DNA of 64,000 nt from Strix aluco (Eukaryota; Chordata; Aves; Strigiformes; Strigidae), in contig NC_133946.1 in NCBI RefSeq assembly GCF_031877795.1, positions 12,437,144 to 12,501,143 of the forward strand, read 5' to 3'. Positions within the stretch are counted from its first letter, which is position 1; each line of letters begins with the position of its first letter. This document shows positions 59,411 through 64,000 of this stretch, in pieces. The translations under genes and the position numbers were made by a program. The notes under the pieces are model-generated. The model had not been told where the DNA came from. It searched no databases and was given only the letters and a program-made list of their open reading frames with translations.

Positions 59411-59833
59411 GGGGACCAGCACAGCCAGTTCACACACATGGCCAGAGGCACACACGCACACACAGGCATGCAAGGGAAGCGTGCGAGGGGCTGCTGCTGC
59501 AGAGAGATGCTGGTGGAGGGGCAGGTACATACGGGGCGCAGCGCATGGCTGCGTCACCTCGGGGGGGCCCACGTTGGCCCGCAATCACCACACGTGGAAG
59601 CGCCCCCACGCTGCCCCTGCGCGTGTCTACCCACGGGGGGTCGGGGTCCATCCACGGAGGGTCGGCGTGCGCCTGTGGGGTGTTTCTGTCCCCACGGGTG
59701 CCCCGGCAGGGCGGGGGGCGGCCCCAGCCGCGGGCAGAGAGCTCCTCCTGCTGGCAGCGCCCGGGGAAGTGCATGCCCCCGCCGCGGAGACCGAGAGAAG
59801 AGCCGGGACCCCCCCCGAACCAACCAATGACGT

Positions 59834-59839
59834 TTTATT
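59834..59839 (-). terminator. Polyadenylation signal of TNKS1BP1
   Basis: TTTATT on the plus strand is AATAAA on the minus strand, about 415 nt past the stop codon at 60255, with no better candidate between. Confidence 0.65.
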
Positions 59840-60254
59840 GTCCTGTCAAAGTGGCACCAAACTCCGTCTGAGGGCAAGGGGGAGGGAGGGGGGGGGTCGC
59901 TGCCTGCACCCCGGCCCAGGGACACATGGCCGAGGGGAGGGGGAAGGCTGGGGGGGGGGCCGTGGGCCGGGGAGGGGGGTGGCAGTGTTGGGGGGGGGCG
60001 GAATACACGGGGACCCTGCGAGCATCGTACAAAGTGCATAGAGGTGTGTGAGCGGCCCCGGCGCGGGGAGGGGGCAGGGCCCGATCCTGGGGACAGACGC
60101 GGGCTGGAGAGCGAGCCTGGAAGAGACACAGTGGGGAGGGGGGGGTGAGGACCCCCCTGGGGTGACCCAGCCCCCCGCCATGCCCTGCCCCGGGCGCTGG
60201 GAGGGTCCCGCGTGGGTTGGGATCCATCCCTCCCCGCTCCCACACTCACCCCGC

Positions 60255-63200
60255 TCAAGGTTTCTTCTTCTTCAGCTTCAGCGCCTGTAGCCAGTGTGGG
60301 GGAGAGGCATCGGGCCTGGGAGGGGTCGGCAGAGTGTCAGAAAGGGCCCCCCCAAAACACCCCCGCGGCCCAGACAGACCCCCGGGGGCATGGCCAAGAG
60401 GGGCCCCCCTGGCTGATCTCTGCTCCGAAGGGGATGCGGCCGGCCAGGCAGGGAGAGAGGGCAGACAGGGAGAGCGGGGAGAATGGGGGGGGGGCGAGCA
60501 GGGAGAGTGGGCAGGCAGGGAGAGCAGGCAGGCAGGGAGGCAGGGAGAGTGAGCAGGCAGGCAAGCAGGCAGCTGCCGCACCATCTGGGGCTTTAAGGGC
60601 TCGGTCCCAGGCAGTGTTTAGGGTGGAGCAGCCAGATTCTCCAGGCAACCCGCCCTGGGAAAGCCAGGCCCAGCAAAGCCTCCCCCCACGCCCAGCTCCA
60701 GCCGGGCCCAGCCCAGCCTCCTGCTGCCCACAACAGCCCCAGCGCCCCCCAAGACCCCTTTATGCCTCTGATGCACCCCCAAAACCCTCGTGCCTCTGGA
60801 AAACCCCACCTCGGAATGGCCCTGGCGGGGCACAGAACTGGGGAACAGCCCCCCAGCACCTCCCCCTCCCTCAGCATCCTCCCCACAGCCACAGCTTCAG
60901 CCTTGTCTGTTGCCAAACCTGCCCACACAACCCCCCTGAGCCCGGCCCCGAGTGTCCCATGCCCCAACACTCACCCTGAGGACTTCTCCGGCTTGGGGGG
61001 CAGCACCAGGGGTTTCTCACTGGAGCCAGGGATCTTGCAGGACTTGGAGCGCTGCACGTGGGGGTCCTTGGGGGGGGCTGCCTTGGTGTCCCCCGGCGCC
61101 GCCCCCTCCTCGGCCGAGCGGTTTCGGACCCTCAGCTTGGCCTGGGTGCAGAGGAGTGGGGTCAGGGGGGCACAGGGTGCTCTGCCCTCCCCCAAACTCC
61201 CTCCCCACCTGCCTTTGGCCAAACCCCCCAGTCCCAACCTGCCTCAGTTTCCCCTCCCCGCATCACTCCCTCGCTCGGGGCCCCACCTTGAGGGCAGATG
61301 CGTTGAGGCCGGGGAAAAGCGGCACCTTCACCCCCTTCCCCGAGGGGGACGCTCGTACCCGCCGGCTCTTGGGTTCTTCCACCGTCTCCTCGTCGGAGGA
61401 CGCTGCTGGGCAGGCAGGACGGGGCTCTGCGGGGAGGACGCGGGGTTCAGCGTCACCACGAGACCCCTCTGCCACGCAGAAGCGGCCCCGCCACCCCTCT
61501 CCTCCCGTCACCGTGTCCTGGGGGGGCTCTGTCTCACCCGTGGAGTCCCGGAAGATCCAGCTGTCGCCCTCCGAGGCTGCGTCGCGGCGGAGGGCCGGCG
61601 CCCGGTGCCGGCGCTTGCGGCCCAGGTTGGCCTTGCAGCGGTAGACACTGCTGTCCAGGACCTCCGTGTCCTGCGGAGCCCACGGGGACAGGTCAGTGCC
61701 CAGCCCCGGAGACCCCCAGCACCCCCACCCCAGCCAGCATGCCCACAGACCCCCCCACAACACCCCTGGGGGACCCCTTGGGGGCAGAGGGGAAAACCCC
61801 CACCCCCAGAGCAGGGAAGCCCACCCCAGACCCAGACCAGAACCCCAGCGCCACACAAGGGGGCTGGAAGCAGCCCCCGCCCACTCACCTCCAGGAAGGT
61901 GAATTCCTGCCCGGCACCGTCCAGGGGCCCCTCGGGCTGGGGGGCGTCCAGGGAGAGCCGCTCCTCCTCCCAGCTCGGTGGTCTCCCCCCGTCTGGCTGC
62001 TCCGAGGGGGCCCCTTCGCTCCCCGTGTCCAGCAGGGTCCCACCAGCAGCCTCTGGCGGCAGCAGGGAGGCCCCAGGGCTCGGGGGGGCAGCAGCCGGCT
62101 CGGGGGGGTCCCTCTCCTCCTCGGCGGGGCTGGGCGGCTCGCTCTGGGGGGGCTCCGCAGCGTTGCCTGTCAGCGGGCTGGGGGCCGAGAGGCGGATGGT
62201 TCTGCTCGGGGAGACAAAGACGAGAGCCCGGAGTTGCACTGGGGTCACAGAACCCCTTCCCCTGCCCCCAGCCTCACCTCTGGCAGCCCCCAGGGGAAAC
62301 TGAGGCACAGGGAGGGCAAACACGGCTCCTGCGAGGTCAGGGCAGGAGCCGGGTGCCCAGGACTCTCCCCCCTCTCCCGGGATGTCACACCAAGGTGGGG
62401 GCACCTCTGGGAAGTTCCCCCAAAGCCCCATCGCAAAGGCTGGGGCAGAATCTGGGGGTGGGAAGGGCGAGGAGGCTGCCAGACAAATAGGGAACTGAGG
62501 CCAACTCCCCCCCTTGGGGCAGAGAAAGGGGTCGGGCCCCCCCAGGAGGGTCACCAGCCCCCAGGAGGTGACCAAGGGGCCCCAAGGGGCAGGAGGAGGA
62601 GGAGGAGGATTGGAACCACCCAGGGTGCAGGAAGGCGCCGGCAGCAGGAAACCACACAGCTCCCAGGGCAGGGGGTGGGGGCTCCCTGCTGCCCCACACA
62701 GGTCGACCCAGCTGGGGCCTTCCCAAGGCCCGTGGGGCTTTCGCTTCCCTCCTCCTGGGATCCTTCTTTTCAGGCAATTTGAGGGAATTTATCGGAAATT
62801 TATTTATTTGAGGGAATTTTTTTTTTTGGGTGGGGGGAATCCACAGCTCCACGAGTTTGGCTGAAATCAGGGTTCCCACATCCTGACGAACCGGTAATTG
62901 CACGGGGGTAATTCTGCCAGTTTTTAGGGGGGCCGAGGGAATGCCAGCACCCCCCCACATCGGAGGGAGGGTGCCCCAAAAGCATCATCCCCTCCTGGAT
63001 CAGCTTGAGAGGGCAGATCCCGCTGGGACAAATCAAAACCCAGTCCCTCAAACCGTCCCCGCTGCGGTTGTGGGGCTGGCGGGGGACACAGCGGCTGGGG
63101 AAGGAGCTCTGGCAGCCCAGGGCCCACGCAACGGGCGAGGCACAGCAGGACAACGCACACGGCGTCCCAAGCCCCCGCCGCAGCACGGCTCCCCTCACCA

Positions 63201-64000
63201 GCACCCTCCTTACCCATCGGCCGAGCCGCCGTCGCCTCCCGGGCTCTGCTCGCCGTCGCCGCAGTCCCGGCTGCGGGCCGCGCAGCGGGCGCCGAACGCG
63301 CTGGCCCACTCCCGGCGCTTGGCCTCGGCGTCGCGCAGCTCCGCGCTCCAGACCGGCTCGCCCAGCCTGGCCTCCGGCGCCTGGCCCAAGTTGCCCACGG
63401 CAGGCAGGTTGCCCAGGCCGGGGCCCCAGCCGGTGGCCTCTGGGCTGCTGAAGGAAAGATCTCCGGGCCAGTCTCGCAGAGGCCTCCTCACACCGGTCCA
63501 GGCCGCGGAGCCATCGGCTGCCGCCACGGCGCTGCAGGGATCTGGTGCTCGCTCTGTCCCGATGGTGCCAAACTGGTTGTGGCGCTGGGCTCCCCCGAGC
63601 TCCCCAGCCCAGTCCCTGCTCTCGGTGGCGCCGTGCTCCCGCCGGTCGGTGCTGCCCCAGCTGGGCTCCTGCGCCGGGGTGTCGGGGCCGCGGGGGCCAG
63701 GCGGGTCGTCTTCCCTGACGCCAAAGGCATCGGCCAACTCGGTTTGGCCAAGGCCGCGCTCCCCAGCCCAGCTCAGCTGGGCGGGACTAAACTCTCCATC
63801 CTCCTTGTGGGCGTTTGTAGAGCTGTACTCGCCGGCCCAGGCTGCTCTGCCAGGGCTGAACTCCCGCTCCTGAGTCTCCCCGTCCCTGGTGCCGTATCCA
63901 TCATCCCAGGCCGCTCTGCTGGGGCTGAACTCCCCGTCCCGGCTCTCCCCATCCCCGGTGCCATACTTGCCGGCCTCGGCCGCTCTGACAGGGCTGAACT
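60255..64000 (-). CDS. TNKS1BP1: Tankyrase 1-binding protein 1 (3' part; 5' end off window)
   Basis: TNKS1BP1 (TAB182) is a large, mostly disordered tankyrase partner linked to the CCR4-NOT complex, actin and DNA repair. Visible exons, 5' to 3': 64000-63214 (continues off the window), 62201-61889, 61670-61538, 61405-61287, 61141-60975, 60315-60255. Their phases chain correctly to the TGA at 60255. The assignment rests on the conserved C-terminus: VYRCKANLGRKRRHRAP, then SSDEETVEEPKSRRVR, VPLFPGLNASALK, RNRSAEEG, VQRSKSCK and the terminal HWLQALKLKKKKP. The upstream exon has KRREWASAFGARCAARSRD, also typical. It begins with an array of 23-residue FSPxRAAW repeats. About 525 residues of a protein usually near 1700 are in view. 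Confidence 0.96.
60470..60595 (+). repeat. GGCAGGCAGGGAGAG-type repeat in the last TNKS1BP1 intron
   Basis: Imperfect tandem purine-rich units (GCAGGCAGGGAGA and variants) over about 125 bp, inside the intron between 60316 and 60974. Confidence 0.8.
63731..64000 (-). repeat. 23-residue FSPxRAAW repeats in TNKS1BP1
   Basis: Three full units of exactly 23 residues start with FSPVRAA, FSPSRAAW and FSPGRAAW and end in DGE, ERE and DGE. A fourth, FSPAQLSW, is diverged. At DNA level the unit is 69 bp. The array runs off the right edge of the window. Confidence 0.9.

Larger units (their letters stand above)
56690..59820. other. Intergenic region between APLNR and TNKS1BP1
   Basis: No exon is recognised. 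A CpG-rich stretch covers about 56950-57150, in the 5' flank of APLNR. A GATA-motif cluster is at 58682-58713, and a minisatellite at 59180-59410. The genes point away from the APLNR side and into this gap from the TNKS1BP1 side. Confidence 0.6.

Noticed and set aside
1-64000. tRNA, rRNA, CRISPR or operon-type features
   Set aside because: None seen; the window is spliced vertebrate nuclear DNA, where CRISPR arrays and operons are not expected.

Overview
This is vertebrate nuclear DNA, almost certainly from a bird. Genes are split by GT-AG introns. Two CR1 LINE 3' tails and long terminal repeats of avian endogenous retrovirus type are present. The right half is very GC-rich with many poly-G, pentanucleotide and minisatellite tracts. 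Gene content matches human 11q12 (INCENP; LRRC55-APLNR-TNKS1BP1) with an NLRP3-like gene between the two blocks.

Layout. (1) 1-13298, minus: an INCENP gene (copy A), whose last exons with the IN-box lie beyond the left edge. (2) 13299-13924: a GC-rich bidirectional promoter with CCAAT boxes and a CHR-like element. (3) 13925-29833, plus: a second, complete INCENP gene (copy B). Its 19 coding exons join in frame to about 896 residues. (4) 33474-40994, minus: an intact NLRP3-like gene (PYD, FISNA-NACHT, LRR exons) of about 1042 residues, with two nearly identical neighbouring LRR exons. (5) 41-48 kb: minisatellite, nested LTRs and otherwise unassigned DNA. (6) 48084-49016, plus: LRRC55, a BK-channel gamma subunit, with a long simple-repeat-rich 3' region to about 51.5 kb. 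(7) 55525-56637, minus: APLNR, the apelin receptor. (8) 60255-64000, minus: the 3' part of TNKS1BP1, running off the right edge.

The most notable result is the head-to-head pair of INCENP paralogues. Both keep the N-terminal survivin/borealin-binding segment, an almost invariant central block and the start of the helical region, with matched exon lengths and phases. Copy B keeps a complete Aurora-binding IN-box, but the middle of its highly charged single-helix region has decayed into proline- and glycine-containing sequence. This suggests a bird with two chromosomal passenger scaffolds of different properties, driven from one shared promoter. Family assignments rest on recognised protein motifs. 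Exon borders were read by eye from splice sites and confirmed by reading-frame continuity. No alignment, expression or database search was run.
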